Part shown: one piece after another, positions 1 through 10,899 of the stretch
Numbering within the stretch: position 1 is the stretch's first letter
How the letters are laid out: every line of letters starts with the position of its first letter
Source: Apoderus coryli
Taxonomy: Eukaryota; Arthropoda; Insecta; Coleoptera; Attelabidae
Reading direction: 5' to 3'
DNA length: 64,000 nucleotides
Assembly (NCBI GenBank): GCA_911728435.2
Contig: OU452198.1
Span: 2,170,001 to 2,234,000 of the forward strand
Program-made: the position numbers and the translations under genes
Notes under the pieces: model-generated
Database searches by the model: none
Told to the model about the DNA's origin: nothing
What the model saw: the letters and a program-made list of their open reading frames with translations, nothing else

Positions 1-84
1 TATGAGAAATATTTCAATCATAGTGTCACCTGAAAATTACATTCAATAATTAAAATGGAGCTGTTTTGCCTGGAAAACTGCGTT

Positions 85-275
85 AGTGAATTAGACAGCG
101 GTCCACAACATTTTTAAAGGCTTATATTACTTAGAGACAACAATTTAGTCCCACAGGGGTCGAACCTTGGCCCGGTTTTATTTTCTATCTTGACTAACAA
201 GCTTGGAGAGTGTTCAGTGTTCTAAATTGATATTTGCAGATGATATGAAGATATGATGATCCTTTATAGCCAGTA
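85..275 (+). pseudogene. non-LTR retrotransposon RT fragment (jockey-like)
   Basis: The frame through 148-200 reads VPQGSNLGPVLFSIL, the conserved RT box before the active site, and 229-252 reads IFADDMK, the FADD catalytic motif. A stop and a frame change lie between them, so this is a decayed scrap of an RT palm domain. No element ends are visible. Family assignment beyond non-LTR (jockey/CR1 type) is inference. Confidence 0.6.
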
Positions 276-769
276 TCAATGATTATGTTTAACAGCCGAT
301 CTGGTTATAGTATATTAAGTATCAAGAACGGTCAGCTATCCAATAAGGCAACAAGCCCTGCCCACGGCTTGCCCGTCGGCGAACGCAGAACGTCAATAAA
401 AACATCCATGCTGGCCGTAATTAAATTATTTTAATCGCGAGGCACTGCCTCTCGTCCCTATGCACGGCGAGTTGCCACTTTTAATTATTGTTATCTACTA
501 CCACATTGATTAATATTAGTCTCCGATTTTTTATTAAACAGAAACTGATCAGCTATCAGTTAAAAATGAAATATTCTGTGAACTATAGAATTATGAGTAC
601 GAATTCCGGGCCCCCTAAGCCCCGGGCTGCTATATACCAACGTAAAAACAGATTTGGTAAATAATGAAAAACATCAAGTCGTACAAAAAATGAATAAAAA
701 ACGCTCGTCTAATATGTGCACTACAATTTTCCGAATTCTTTTTTTATTTTAAATTTAAAAAAAACTTAC

Positions 770-956
770 TTGGAATATCTGGCAAATGATGTTGCGTTTC
801 AAGCCATTTTTTAATTACATGGAGATAATTTTGAACTTCATTATCCGCTTTATCTAATATTCGAAATACTTTTTTCCGTGTATGTTCTCTATCCGTATGT
901 AGTAACGATAAAGAATCCATATCCAACTGTCCCTTAAAAACCGTTAAAGTCACCAT
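770..956 (-). CDS. first coding exon of a CRAL-TRIO (alpha-tocopherol-transfer-like) protein
   Basis: The ATG at 956 opens a 62-codon exon that stops being coding at a consensus donor (GTAAGT, 769-764), leaving one base of the next codon. Its second half, ending in IKKWLETQHHLPDIP, matches the helical N-terminal region of insect CRAL-TRIO lipid-binding proteins, which carry a conserved W-x-x-x-Q-P/H-H-L-P stretch. That family binds hydrophobic ligands such as retinoids or tocopherol in the cytosol. The rest of the gene must lie to the left, outside the window or beyond a long intron, because no further exon is found between 1 and 743. The start is the only ATG upstream in frame. Alternative: a retro-copy fragment, but the good donor argues for a real exon. 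Confidence 0.55.
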
Positions 957-1612
957 ATTTTCTTACTTTAAAACTGTTGTTGATGAGAACAGAAAATTAT
1001 TTTAATAAATAAGAATTTTATAAATGAAGGGAAATTTAATTTAATTATGTATTGAAGGCTACGAATTAAATTATTTTAATCTCTTACCTTTAATTTTAAA
1101 CGACACACCGTTTTATGTAGCAGTAGCTGTTTTTGTTTGTGTAATTCGTTCGTTTAAAAGTGACACAAAAAAGTGGTTAAAAATATAAATAATTGGTGTA
1201 AATTACCACAAAACAAGTTTAGAATAAATTGCGTAAAAAATAAAATAAATATCACCACACATTTGTCATGAAAATCTACGTTTATCTAACTAGCAGAGTC
1301 TAGTCGCAGACCGAAAAAAGAAGCAAACAAACTCTGCCATTATTATTGCAATCTTGTGCTAAATAAAGGCCACACTAAGTAAGAGTAATACTTGCAGGTA
1401 TTGACGCGTAAGGAGAATAAACTTTAATATCATTAAATATAATATTAGAATAGGTCAAGGTTCAAAGGAAACAATTCAATCATACGAGTATACCACCGTT
1501 TCGACAATGATTAATGGTATCTTCAGGGTATAGGAGGGAAACCGTAAAAGATTTTAAATATCTGATAAAGTAGTCCCGAGTTCTTTTCTTGAAAAAATTA
1601 TATTGGTGAAAA
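957..1612. other. AT-rich non-coding stretch upstream of the CRAL-TRIO exon
   Basis: No coding signal is seen on either strand. It probably holds the 5'UTR and promoter of the minus-strand exon that starts at 956. I see no clear TATA box or repeat. Confidence 0.4.
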
Positions 1613-1724
1613 ATGGTGATTAACGAATTTTACTATTTTATAAAATATCCTATCATCATCAGCATTAACTCGCTAACCAGTGTGAATTACTCCAACTCAG
1701 GGATTTCTGTTGCGAACCCTAAGA

Positions 1725-1955
1725 TGGATGACGTCGTTGGTCTTAAGAAGCTCCTTGTACCTCTTTTACTGCCCTCCCTGATTTCGAGAGCCGACCGTCA
1801 ACTGTGTAAAGGATTTTCTTTAGAAGGCGTTCCGTTGGCATGCGGATTACGTGGACAATCCCTCGCAGCTGGTGCCTCACAATCATCGCCTCAATGCTAG
1901 TTGATTCAGCTTCCTCCAGAACGCTGATATCTGGTTTTCGATCCTGCCATTTGAT
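1725..1955 (-). pseudogene. C-terminal fragment of a non-LTR retrotransposon polyprotein
   Basis: Read on the minus strand from about 1955, one frame gives DRKPDISVLEEAESTSIEAM, then a stretch ending in GIVHVIRMPTERLLKKILY. This is the familiar post-RT region of insect endonuclease/RT elements (W-Q-D-x-I-P-D...RTGHVIRM...RLPKxxLYGEL). A GGQ-KRYK-like box follows. A short GAT-rich run at 1650-1662 could be the remains of a 3' microsatellite tail. Only the last part of the polyprotein is present. Confidence 0.6.
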
Positions 1956-2438
1956 TCGTAGATTTCTTCAAGGCATCGTTGATGGTACTTCTCTAGGGTT
2001 TTTGAAAGAGACACTTTTTTGAAGTTGAATTGCGGTTATTTTGCCCGTTATTGAATGCTTTACGCTTAGTGTCTATTAGTGTTTGTGTCTCTTTATCATT
2101 TTCGTCGAAGGAATCATTGAATATATGGACCTTATCCAAAAGATTGACACACCGAATACCAAGTTTAAGTAGACTAAGTTTATTAACAGATAAAGTTGAG
2201 AAAGTTGAGACGAGTTTACAAAATGTAGAAACTCAAATTAGAGACTGTAGAGTTAAAATAATAGAATACAAATTAACAATACTTACACTGAAATATAAGA
2301 GACCACATACGGTCAAGTTGCACTATGGTTCACATTTTACTGCCTTCAGGTTTTTTTACTATTAGTTTAAAATTAAGACACAACTAAACTTATTTCTCCG
2401 GAGAGGAGAATTTATAATAAAAGGGTTATCCCTCTTTT
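1956..2438. other. no recognisable gene
   Basis: An open frame at 2030-2365 (+) has no recognisable similarity, and its composition is like the surrounding AT-rich DNA. I regard it as chance or decayed repeat. Confidence 0.4.
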
Positions 2439-3322
2439 ACCCTATATTTCATCGCACCACTAATACCAATTAATGTTTTCTATCAAATGGTACTAGGCTT
2501 CTCTATACCTAACTGTCACCGTTTCTCAAGAAATAATTATTTTAACTTATTTATCTTGTTGATTTGACTTTTAATATTGCACTATGCCCTGTAATTTACA
2601 TTATTAAATTACTATTGGCTGATCAACAGTTTTTCCGTAGACAAATTGGAGCTTAAAAGACAAAAAGGTTTCTCTACCATCAAGTGGGACCATACTAATC
2701 GTACTTAAAAACTTTTACAATACAATTTATTGGGTACCTAATTCTAACAAACTCTGAAAGTTAAAACTTAAGAATAATAAAATAGGTACAAATTTTTAAC
2801 ATTCAGTAACATATTCATAATTCTTAAAAATTAACAACAAAAAAGACCTATACCATACATACCTATTTACTATACCTCCAAAAATTGCTCAAAATGTTGG
2901 CCGTTATTTTCAATACACCCATGAATTCTTTTTTCAAATGAATGAATGTCTGACATTTGCTAATAATTGTGGTGCAATTGTATCAAAAGCAGTTTTAATT
3001 CGCTGTTTCATATCATCCCGTGTTGTTGTTGGCGTATCATAAACAATGTTTTTAATATATCCCCATAAAAAAAAAATCTGGTGGTGTTAAGTCTGGAGAC
3101 TTTGGGGGCTAGTTTTATGGACCACCGCGGCCAATCCATTCCTCAGGAAATAAACGATCTAGAGTACGCATTACTCGCCTATGAAAATGTCATCAAATCA
3201 ATAAGACAAATAAGTTAAAATATTGTTTTCTTAAGAAACGGTCACGGTTAGGTATAGGGAAGCCTAATACCATCTGATAGAGAACATTAATTAGTATCGA
3301 CAAGTGCTATGAAATATAGGGT
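2439..3322. mobile_element. mariner-type element with ~125-bp terminal inverted repeats, internally decayed
   Basis: The left arm (ACCCTATATTTCAT from 2439 to about 2565) is repeated as its reverse complement at about 3195-3322. The arms share long near-identical runs such as GGCTTCYCTATACCTAAC and continue to the GAT-rich inner end. TA dinucleotides flank the left outer end. Between the arms lies a minus-strand transposase C-terminus only, so the element cannot move by itself. The long arms relative to its ~884 bp suggest a MITE-like derivative. Confidence 0.65.
2880..3175 (-). pseudogene. mariner-like transposase C-terminal remnant
   Basis: The minus strand reads PPKSPDLTPPDFFLWGYIK, the signature around the third catalytic aspartate of mariner-like transposases (SPDLxPxDFFLWG). 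It continues into a VYDTPTTTRDDMKQRI-like helix region and a degenerate tail. The HTH and the first two catalytic residues are missing. It lies inside the TIR pair at 2439-3322. Confidence 0.7.
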
Positions 3323-3808
3323 GTATTTAAAATAAAAAAAGTTATTTAAATAAATATGATTGATAAGAACAATAAAAAATTATGACCACCCTGTACAATA
3401 TTTAGAATTGGGCTATACACCAAACTAATGTATGTCCTATCCACTTGCCATTTTAAAATTTTAAACAGTTTAGCTAAAAAAATAAACGCACAGAATGTTT
3501 TTCAAAATGACCCTATTGTTTGCAAAAAAACGCAAAAATTAGCCAAACCGGTAGATTTAAGTATAGGGATCATAACAATAACTTACTTTATTTTATCCAA
3601 AGTCTTCAAAAAATCCAAAAAATACTGGGTGTTCCATTTAAAAAAATATAACTTTGATATGCGCCACTTTTCTGGGACACCCGGTATATTTAAAAAATTT
3701 TTTGTTAAATGCTCCTGGTCGATCTACATACACCCACGTAAACAAAATTTGCAATTTCAATTTTGTTAGGCAATGAGAGACCGAGGCGAATGTACTGCCC
3801 GACCCGGT
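3323..3808. repeat. debris of short elements with CACCCKGTA termini
   Basis: Two right-hand-type termini are seen, at 3384-3397 (CCACCCTGTACAAT) and 3674-3690 (GGGACACCCGGTATATT). They are similar to termini found throughout the window. Neither has a convincing partner arm here. No gene is seen. Confidence 0.4.
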
Positions 3809-3809
3809 A

Positions 3810-5099
3810 TATGGGGTCTGCCATCTAACGTTTTTTTTTCAACTAGTGCTTATTTCGTGAAGGGTCTGATTTGACAGGTAATTAGTTTTATCCTTCCGCT
3901 GAACGAATATGGTTGTGTATACGCTTGAACAACGCTGGGAAATATTGCGACATTACTTTGAAAATCATGGTAATGTTGCAGAATGTGTGCGAAAATTGCG
4001 TACGGATTTTGGAAGAAGAGAAGCACCGTCAGCTCCGTATGTTCGTTATCTCGTGAAAAAAGTGAAAGAAACTGGCATCCTCATCGATAAACCAAAGCGT
4101 GAAAAGCCAAAAACAGTGTGTACACCCGAGAATATTGCTGCTGTGGCAGAAAGTGTGCGTGAAGCGCCATCAACATCAATTCACCGTCGGTCTCAACAAT
4201 TGAACATTTCGGAGACATCATTGAGACGAATTTTGCATAAAGACCTTGGTATGACGCCATACAAAGTCCACTTGGTTCAGGAGTTGAAGCCAACTGACCA
4301 TCCAATGCGTTTTCGCTTCGCTCAGTGGGCCTGCGATCGACTTTCAGAAGATGCCGATTTTGCCAAAAAAATCATCTTTTCAGATGAAGCTCATTTTGAT
4401 CTTGCGGGTATGTAAACAAGCAAAATTGTCGCATTTGGGGCACAGAAAACCCGCACGCATACATTGAAAAGCCGATGCACCCAAAACGAGTCACTGTTTG
4501 GTGCGGATTTTGGTCCGGAGGCATAATTGGGCCATTTTTCTTCGAAAATGAGCAAGGAGTGGCGGTTACAGTCAATGGCGATCGTTATCGGGCCATGTTG
4601 AACGAATTTTTGTTCACAAAAATTCAAGAGGAGGATATTGGCAACAGTTGGTTTCAACAGGACGGCGCTACGTGCCACACAGCCGAAGCTACACTCGATG
4701 TTTTGCTCCCTGTTTTTGAAGATCGCATGATCAGCCGCAGAGCTGATGTCGTTTGGCCACCTCTGAGCTGCGATTTGACACCGTTGGACTATTATTTGTG
4801 GGGTGCCGTCAAAGATAAGTGTTACGCCGACAAGCCAGAGACAATTGACGCTTTAAAGGACAATATTCGTGAAGCCATTGGTGAAATACAGCTGCACACA
4901 ATCGATAATGTGCTTAAAAATTGGACCGATCGTGTAGACTACTTCATGGCCAGCCGAGGCAGCCATTTGAATGAAATTATTTGTCATTATTAACCGGAAG
5001 GATTGTACTTTCAAATAAAAAAAGAAATTTGAGAAAATATTCAGCAGTTTTTCTTTTATAGCATTTTCAAAAAAAAAAAGTTATCTGGTAGACCCAATA
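3810..5099 (+). mobile_element. full-length mariner-like transposon with TA target duplication
   Basis: The left end TATGGGGTCTGCCATCTAAC (3810) pairs with the right end, whose reverse complement is TATTGGGTCTACCAGATAAC (up to 5099). TA dinucleotides stand directly outside both ends (3808-3809 and 5100-5101), the duplicated target of Tc1/mariner elements. The 1290-bp length is normal for mariner. The transposase gene within is whole apart from one frameshift, so the copy is probably young but dead. Confidence 0.85.
3909..4993 (+). pseudogene. mariner-like transposase, broken by one frameshift
   Basis: The first part (ATG 3909 to a stop at 4413-4415) holds an N-terminal HTH region (starting MVVYTLEQRWEILRHYF, the DUF4817-like helix) and the first catalytic aspartate in IIFSDEAHFDL. 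The reading then shifts near 4408: a single missing base in GCGGGTATGTAAAC brings in a stop. The downstream frame runs on to TAA at 4991-4993 with WFQQDGATCHTA (second D) and SCDLTPLDYYLWG (third D). The last two aspartates have 36 residues between them. Apart from that indel the protein would be about 360 residues, the usual length. It would bind the ends and cut and paste the element. It lies within the TIRs at 3810 and 5099. Confidence 0.85.
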
Positions 5100-5101
5100 T
5101 A

Positions 5102-6065
5102 ATAAGGACCAGTGTTCTTCAATATCATCCGGATATTCTTCCGGCAGCTCCCAGTAAATACATCAAGTCGTACAAACAAATTATACTCTATTCCGCGTAA
5201 TTAAAAACATCACCTCGTAGTTGGCAATATTACCATATTTATTTAGGGTACCAGCCTGTAATTCGAAGCACCTTACCTGACAAGTCTTGTTATCCTTGTG
5301 CCCCCGTTTTACTGCTGAATAATATAGGCGTAATACACATACATAATAAACGAAAAGTACACATTTTTGCAATAATAAATTTTACCAGTTGTGTTCTCGT
5401 TCTTCGTAGGTATTATTATTTTTTTCTGCTGTCGTCTATGTCACCATGTTATACGGTGCTTTGTTCCCAAAATTGTCTGACTAGTCGTAGAATAATAATA
5501 ATATTATGCTTTTTATGGGGATATTTATACGTAGGTAGGTACATGTTAGAAATTAATTTAATAGCAAATAGTTCCTGTAGTTTTATGTAGTATGTGTGTT
5601 TATACACATGGACAATGAAAGAATTAAAGAATAAAAAGAAAGCAGTTCATTATGAGGTTGCTGAACAGCGAAAAGTGTTCTTGTTGAGTAGTATTGAGTA
5701 GTTTTTTTTAGTCAGTTCAATTTTATTAACATGATGTAACAGGTAGTACTGTATTATTAATATACGAGCATGAACCGGGATACGAAACGAGCCGAAGGTG
5801 AGTTTCGCATGGTTTATGCGAGTGTATTTATTATTAACGTTGATTGAAATATTTTATTTCAATCAACGTTATTAATAACAATTAGATGAGAGTTGCATAC
5901 GCTATTTTTTCTAAACCCGATAAATAATGAAGAACTAGAAATATATTTATATTTGTATTTAGTTTTTTATAACTGTATAAATTTATATTTGTATTGACCA
6001 CGGTCAACTGCACAGCATGCTTGATTGAAGAATTATGGATTTCTATTGGTTAATAATCTATATCG
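5102..6065. other. non-coding stretch with one hairpin
   Basis: No coding region is recognised. The only structure seen is the palindrome at 5835-5871. The open frame at 5181-5372 (-) lacks any family resemblance. Confidence 0.4.
5835..5871. repeat. 17-bp perfect inverted repeat with 3-nt loop
   Basis: TAACGTTGATTGAAATA (5835-5851), TTT, then its exact reverse complement (5855-5871). This is a very tight hairpin. It might be the core of a small foldback element. No target duplication is evident. Confidence 0.7.
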
Positions 6066-7100
6066 TTATGAAAAATATGTCATATAGAATGCGAAGAGTT
6101 CTATCCACTGGTGAAAAATATGTATAGTTGTTTCTTCCTGTCGGTAATAAGAAAGTAGTCTGAATGCAGCATATCGCAAAAACTTACCCTGAACTCTCTC
6201 AACCACACTCACGCAACTCTGATAATAAGGCGACCATATGACGGTAGCGTATTCCAGCGAAGAACGGACAAGACTCACATACAATAATCTACAGCTGGTG
6301 ACAGAGAAATCTCCACAGTTTCGAAGTACAAATCTTAGTATTTTATATGCATTCTGAGATATTGCATGTATGTGGTCGTTAGAGCTAAGATTCTCTGAAA
6401 GATTCACTCCGAAGTCTTTTCACTGTATTCAATTGGCCACCACCCAATACATACTGACTAGGAAATCTAGATTTATAAATGAAATTAGGGACAGTGTCAT
6501 TTATAAGAATATTGAAGAGAATTGGAGCACAATGAGACCCCTGGGGAACGCCTATGTCACTCCAAATTCCTGGGATTTATGGTTCATAATTTTCACCAGT
6601 TGGGTGCGTCCCATTAAAAAACTCTCCAACTATTTCACAGATGTATCGGAAAATCCAAAAGCTTGCAGCTTTGCTAACAAAATATTGAAGTTTACCCTAT
6701 AAAACTCTTTTGCGAAATCGGTCTGACATCCCTGATCCACAGCTTCCATTAATTCAAGTTCATACGAAGTCAAATTTGTAATCGTAGACCTATTTTTGGA
6801 AAATCAGTGTTGATTTTGAGTAATACGGCCCTTACACTTCCAATGAAGTTGATCGAACAAGAGACTATCTAGTATTTTCGCTATCGCCGACTGATGGCAA
6901 ACTCCTCTGTAATTTGAAACAGCTTCAGTGCTACCAGACTTATAACTTGCTTTCCAGTTGTTGTGAAACGGATTTTTGGCACATAAGTGTATTATTATAG
7001 TACGGGTGTCAAAAAAATAATAAATGAAACCAGTGGCGGTTTCAGGCCGTCTTAAACCGCATTGAACCTTTATTACCATATGGAACCAGAAGACCAACAT
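6066..7100 (-). pseudogene. non-LTR retrotransposon RT, decayed, domain 0 to C-terminus
   Basis: Reading leftward: 7010-6800 gives KNPFHNNWKASYKSG and SNYRGVCHQSAIAKILDSLL (RT domains 0-1), then about 6740 RSTITNLTSYEL. Next comes 6555-6500 GVPQGSHCAPILFNILIND, and 6407-6066 NAYKILRFVLRNCGDFSVT followed by a CRLLYVSLVRSSLEYATVIW-type C-terminal stretch. Order and spacing are as in jockey/CR1-like RTs, but several stops and frame changes break it. It is one degenerate insertion on the minus strand. Confidence 0.75.
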
Positions 7101-7259
7101 TTTGAAGACTTGTTCAAGTAAATAAAGTTGATCAGTAAAATAGTAGACAAATTTTCGTTATTGCGTTTTCATTGTTCCAATTCCTAAACAAATCGACCAA
7201 TTTATCAAAAACCCAAAGGCTTGAACGAGAACCAATTGATTAGGCTCTCAGAAGCAAAA

Positions 7260-7500
7260 GCCAAAAAGCTTATTGAACAATTCAAGGGGCATTAAAGACA
7301 TTGTCTGAGGACACCACCCAGTGTGAAATTTTTGTGAAAGAGCAATAGAGACCACTGGACATGTGTTCTGCAAAAGGCTGAAATACCTAAAAAAGGTGAC
7401 TTAAAAACCTGACCAAACAAGGGAATTGGGCACCACAGAGATCATTGATTGCATGAAAAGATTGAGCAACCGGGCGATCTCTAAATTAGAGTCATTTACA
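7260..7500 (+). pseudogene. C-terminal (RNase H / zinc-knuckle end) scrap of a non-LTR element
   Basis: Frames on the plus strand give TTGHVFCKRLKYLKK and GTTEIIDCMKRLSNRAI. These resemble the tail after RNase H in R1/I-like polyproteins (ETAxHVLCxCPxYxxxR...LG). It is short and frame-broken, so the family call is tentative. Orientation is opposite to its neighbours. Confidence 0.4.
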
Positions 7501-7689
7501 AATATCTCCAAAGATCTTTTTAGGTGGAAGTGGAAGGATATACAGGTCATACTAACTACATGCAGTATCTTCTATAAAAACCTAGCTGCGTAAAGACTTG
7601 TTCTGATTTTAAGAGAATTTTCGCCAAAACGTATAAGCAAAGACGCATGATCTACCGTTCAAGAGGGATAAACATTGTCAATTCTAAAT

Positions 7690-8050
7690 GCCAGGTGCTT
7701 CAGAAAGCGTCTCTGAACTGATTATACTGATCTTATATGGATATTATATGACAAAAACCCAGCATTTGATTAGCTTTCGAGACTACGTTTATGAACTGTG
7801 GGATGAATGTAAGTTCAGAGTCAAATATGACTCACAAATCTTTAATTTCGTTCAATCTCTCCAGAAAAATCCCATTCATGACAGTTTCTAAATCATTCTG
7901 AAGCAAGGTGCAGCTCTGCATTGAGTCAATTCGCTGGAATATCTTCAGATCGTCGGCATAGGCAAGTCTGTCACATGTAAAAGACTCAAGTGATGAATAT
8001 GTTAAATAATAGAGGTCCGAGATTTGAGCACTGTGGCACTCCAGAAGTAG
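7690..8050 (-). pseudogene. non-LTR RT fragment with YADD motif
   Basis: The minus-strand frame through 7980-7860 reads DRLAYADDLKIFQRIDSMQ, then LLQNDLETV, the RT catalytic box and the helix after it. Upstream at about 8045-8000 is a degraded VPQCSNLGPLLF. Downstream it continues as decayed sequence to about 7690. It is a separate copy from 6066-7100, because the same RT segment occurs in both. Confidence 0.65.
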
Positions 8051-8192
8051 ATGGAAAGGTTTAAGATTTAAAACCCTCGTATTGCACGCACTGTAGTTGA
8101 TGGAATAGGTAAGACTGAAAGATATTGAATAAGCGATGAGAAAATCCAATATTTCGTAGCTTACAGAGTAACACGTAATACGAGCGCCAGAA

Positions 8193-8459
8193 TGTTGTAG
8201 AACAAACGAGTATTTACGAGAAAGAAACAAATAATATATAAAGCCAGCGTGAGAGGGACGGACAGTCAGTAATGAAGTGAATAGTCTATAGTTCAGAACA
8301 ATGCTGTGAAATATAAATAGTAGAAATAAATATAGTGAAAATAAATATAGTTCTTTTAGATTATTAGTTTAATTAAGTGTTTACTTATTAAGTGTAAATA
8401 AAATAGTTTAAATTCAATTCAAATTATTATTTCACACAAGAACCCAGAAAAACGTTACA
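8193..8459 (+). mobile_element. possible solo LTR
   Basis: The 267-bp segment begins TGTTGTAG and ends GTTACA. It contains a TATA-like TATATAAAG at 8232-8240 and an AATAAA-type signal (8397-8402). Those are the parts of an LTR in order. No target duplication is clear and no internal retroelement sequence is attached, so this is only a suggestion. Confidence 0.3.
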
Positions 8460-9555
8460 AATTGTTTGAATGCCATCCGAAAATCTGTGTAGATTACCTC
8501 TAATTGTCGACGACTGTCTATGGATGTAGTATGGACAAGAGCAGCCAGTCATGATGAAATCAAATGAATAATAATTATTGTAAATTTTCCTACGTCGTGT
8601 TTCTGAGACAAAAAGCCTCATATTTCATTCTTTTACAGATTTTGATTATTATGCAAAGCCCAATTTACTTAAACAAACAGCATATCACTTTGCACGTCTA
8701 GAAAATTACAAACGAGTCCAGGCTACACATTAGTTAACAACAAGTGGCATGGCATATACATGCGAAAGCACCAAAAAACCATTATCAATTCTAATCACGT
8801 ACTTAACTATGCATCTCTGCAAACTAAACTTATCCAACTATACAGCGATTTCTAATTTATTTTCGACTGTATAAATTTTAGAAAATACAGTCGCTATTCT
8901 TGTGTATTATACGTGTGCGTCGCGACGCCGACGCTTGAAATAATGCACAAAATGCTTCTCTATTTCTTCTAGTCTACAGCGTGACCGAATTGAGGAATGC
9001 ACAACATGGTGGCCAAGTTTTTTAAGGTTTTTATAAAATTTTCACGCCAATTTGCAGCAGTTTTCTTCTGGAATAAGTTCCTGTAGAGGCTTCTCTGGTG
9101 ATCTAGAAGATCAGAGAATGTGATCCGTATCCAACTCTCAGGATAATCTTTATTAAGCATTTCTTCAACTTTTCTGATGTGCTGTATTCAACTACCTAGT
9201 GGAAAGGATACTTATAATCTAATATTTCTGCTCTTATAGACAAGGGGCATAAAGGCCCAAAGGCTTCAGATCTACATCAAGAAGAGTGTGGAAAACAATC
9301 TCTCAAATATCGAATAAAACAATAAGGTGATTCTGGGCTAGAAATGCTCGACTCTCTGGAAAAGAGAAGGAGATGAAGGAGAATTTATCGGACCAGGACC
9401 TGTAATTGGCGAAGCATTCGAAATCAAGAGCAAGGCAGTTGTAGCGTATGCGCATATTTCATCTGCGTTGCATGGTAGAACTTTCGAGGTTCACCCTGGA
9501 GGATGATGAGATGGCGGAGCATATAAATAAATAAATCATTTATTGCACAAACATA
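8460..9555. other. no gene recognised
   Basis: Short open frames on the minus strand (8427-8621, 8969-9160) show no family resemblance. The stretch 9230-9540 is somewhat richer in GC than its surroundings and looks like old repeat, but I cannot name it. Confidence 0.35.
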
Positions 9556-9559
9556 AAAT

Positions 9560-10060
9560 ACATAAAAACAATATAGTAGCAAAAGAAAACCAAAACAGTT
9601 CAATTACATCCTGCTTAATATTGTTACAGTTCCGATCATTGCCAAAACACAAAGCAAGCGTCTTATCTGGGTTAATTCGGAGTCCATTGTCCTTGCACCA
9701 AATAGAAAACATCTCTAAATCACTATTAACAGAGTCACCAAAACATTCTCCACTTCACTAAATTGAAAAGGCAAGTAGAACTGCACTTCATCCGCATACA
9801 TATGAAGCTGCAGTTTTTGAATTTGAAATCCGACATCAAATGTAAAAATTGAAAAGAGAAGAGGTCCCAGGATGCTACCCTGAGGAACCCCCCCTGAAGC
9901 CAGACATCCCCGAATTTAACTTAACTCGCTGTCTTCTATTAAATAGATAGCTTTCGAACCACTTCACGGATGAAACATCGAAGCCCAGATATCTCAATTT
10001 CGCCAGAAGCATATAGAAGTTAACCAAGTGAAAAGCCTTACTTTGGTCTAATATAAGGTT
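9560..10060 (-). pseudogene. jockey-like RT fragment
   Basis: Reading leftward from about 10050: LRYLGFDVSSVKWFESYL, then at about 9895 [17 protein letters not shown], then [18 protein letters not shown] at about 9820 (YADD motif with the last D changed to E). C-terminal helices follow to about 9600. A frameshift sits after NSGMSGF. The D to E change and the breaks show it is inactive. Confidence 0.75.
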
Positions 10061-10889
10061 CCTGTCCAGACGTGGTTAGGCATAGCTCCGCAACGTTCGG
10101 TGAAGTACTCCTTCTAGACGAAAAGATAGCTCATTCAGCAAAATAAGCAACGTGGTTAAGGCGATTGAACTGCCGGGTGAAATATGGATAAGTATGAGCC
10201 ACAATAAACATTCTGGGTGGTCGCAGTGTTCATTCTGAACCTACCTAACTATCTACGCAATCTTTGTTATGAAGAGATTTTTGCAGTCCTCGGAAAAGGA
10301 AATATTAAAGCTAGTTATTTTCATGGATATAGTTACAGGCCTTATAAAAAAAAACAAGCATTAAACAAACCATATCTGCCAAAATATCTCGAAAGTATGT
10401 TCAAATCCTAGATATCTGAAACTCATTGACGCCCGTACCACCAAACAAGGACTTAAATTTGACATCCGCCCGCAACTCAATACACAGACGTCCCTGGCTG
10501 AGGATTTTTACAAATTGCAATTACAAAGTTCATTCAACTGTGCGACATGATCCGTAAAGCTAATGTTGGAATTCCACACGCTAAGAGAGTCAAATAGTAT
10601 TTAGTATTAATTTACTTCACTAAGAATCCACAAGTTTCCGACAGATCATAAAAAGTAAACATATCTTAAGTTGGGAACACTACAGGCTTTCCCTTGTCCG
10701 CTGCCTTATTTGATGTTTCATAATAAAATTGTCAAGGATTTCACATTTTGAAAAGCTAGTTCACGGAAGGTCCCATATCTAATTCTAGCTTCGGCTGGTC
10801 AGGAAAATAATACATGTTCCCCATCATCCTTCAGATAAAAGCAGCTTCTTCCTCTTTTTTGTAAAGGGGTCAGTCGACCTATGTCCCCG
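10061..10889. other. unassigned sequence, probably old repeat
   Basis: The open frame at 10217-10411 (+) is unrecognised. I see no splice structure or conserved motif. Its position between two retroelement remnants suggests repeat debris. Confidence 0.3.
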
Positions 10890-10899
10890 GTTTCACTGC

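Noticed and set aside
8193..8459. Full LTR retrotransposon
   Set aside because: Only an LTR-like segment; no matching second LTR, primer site or pol. Kept as a low-confidence solo LTR.
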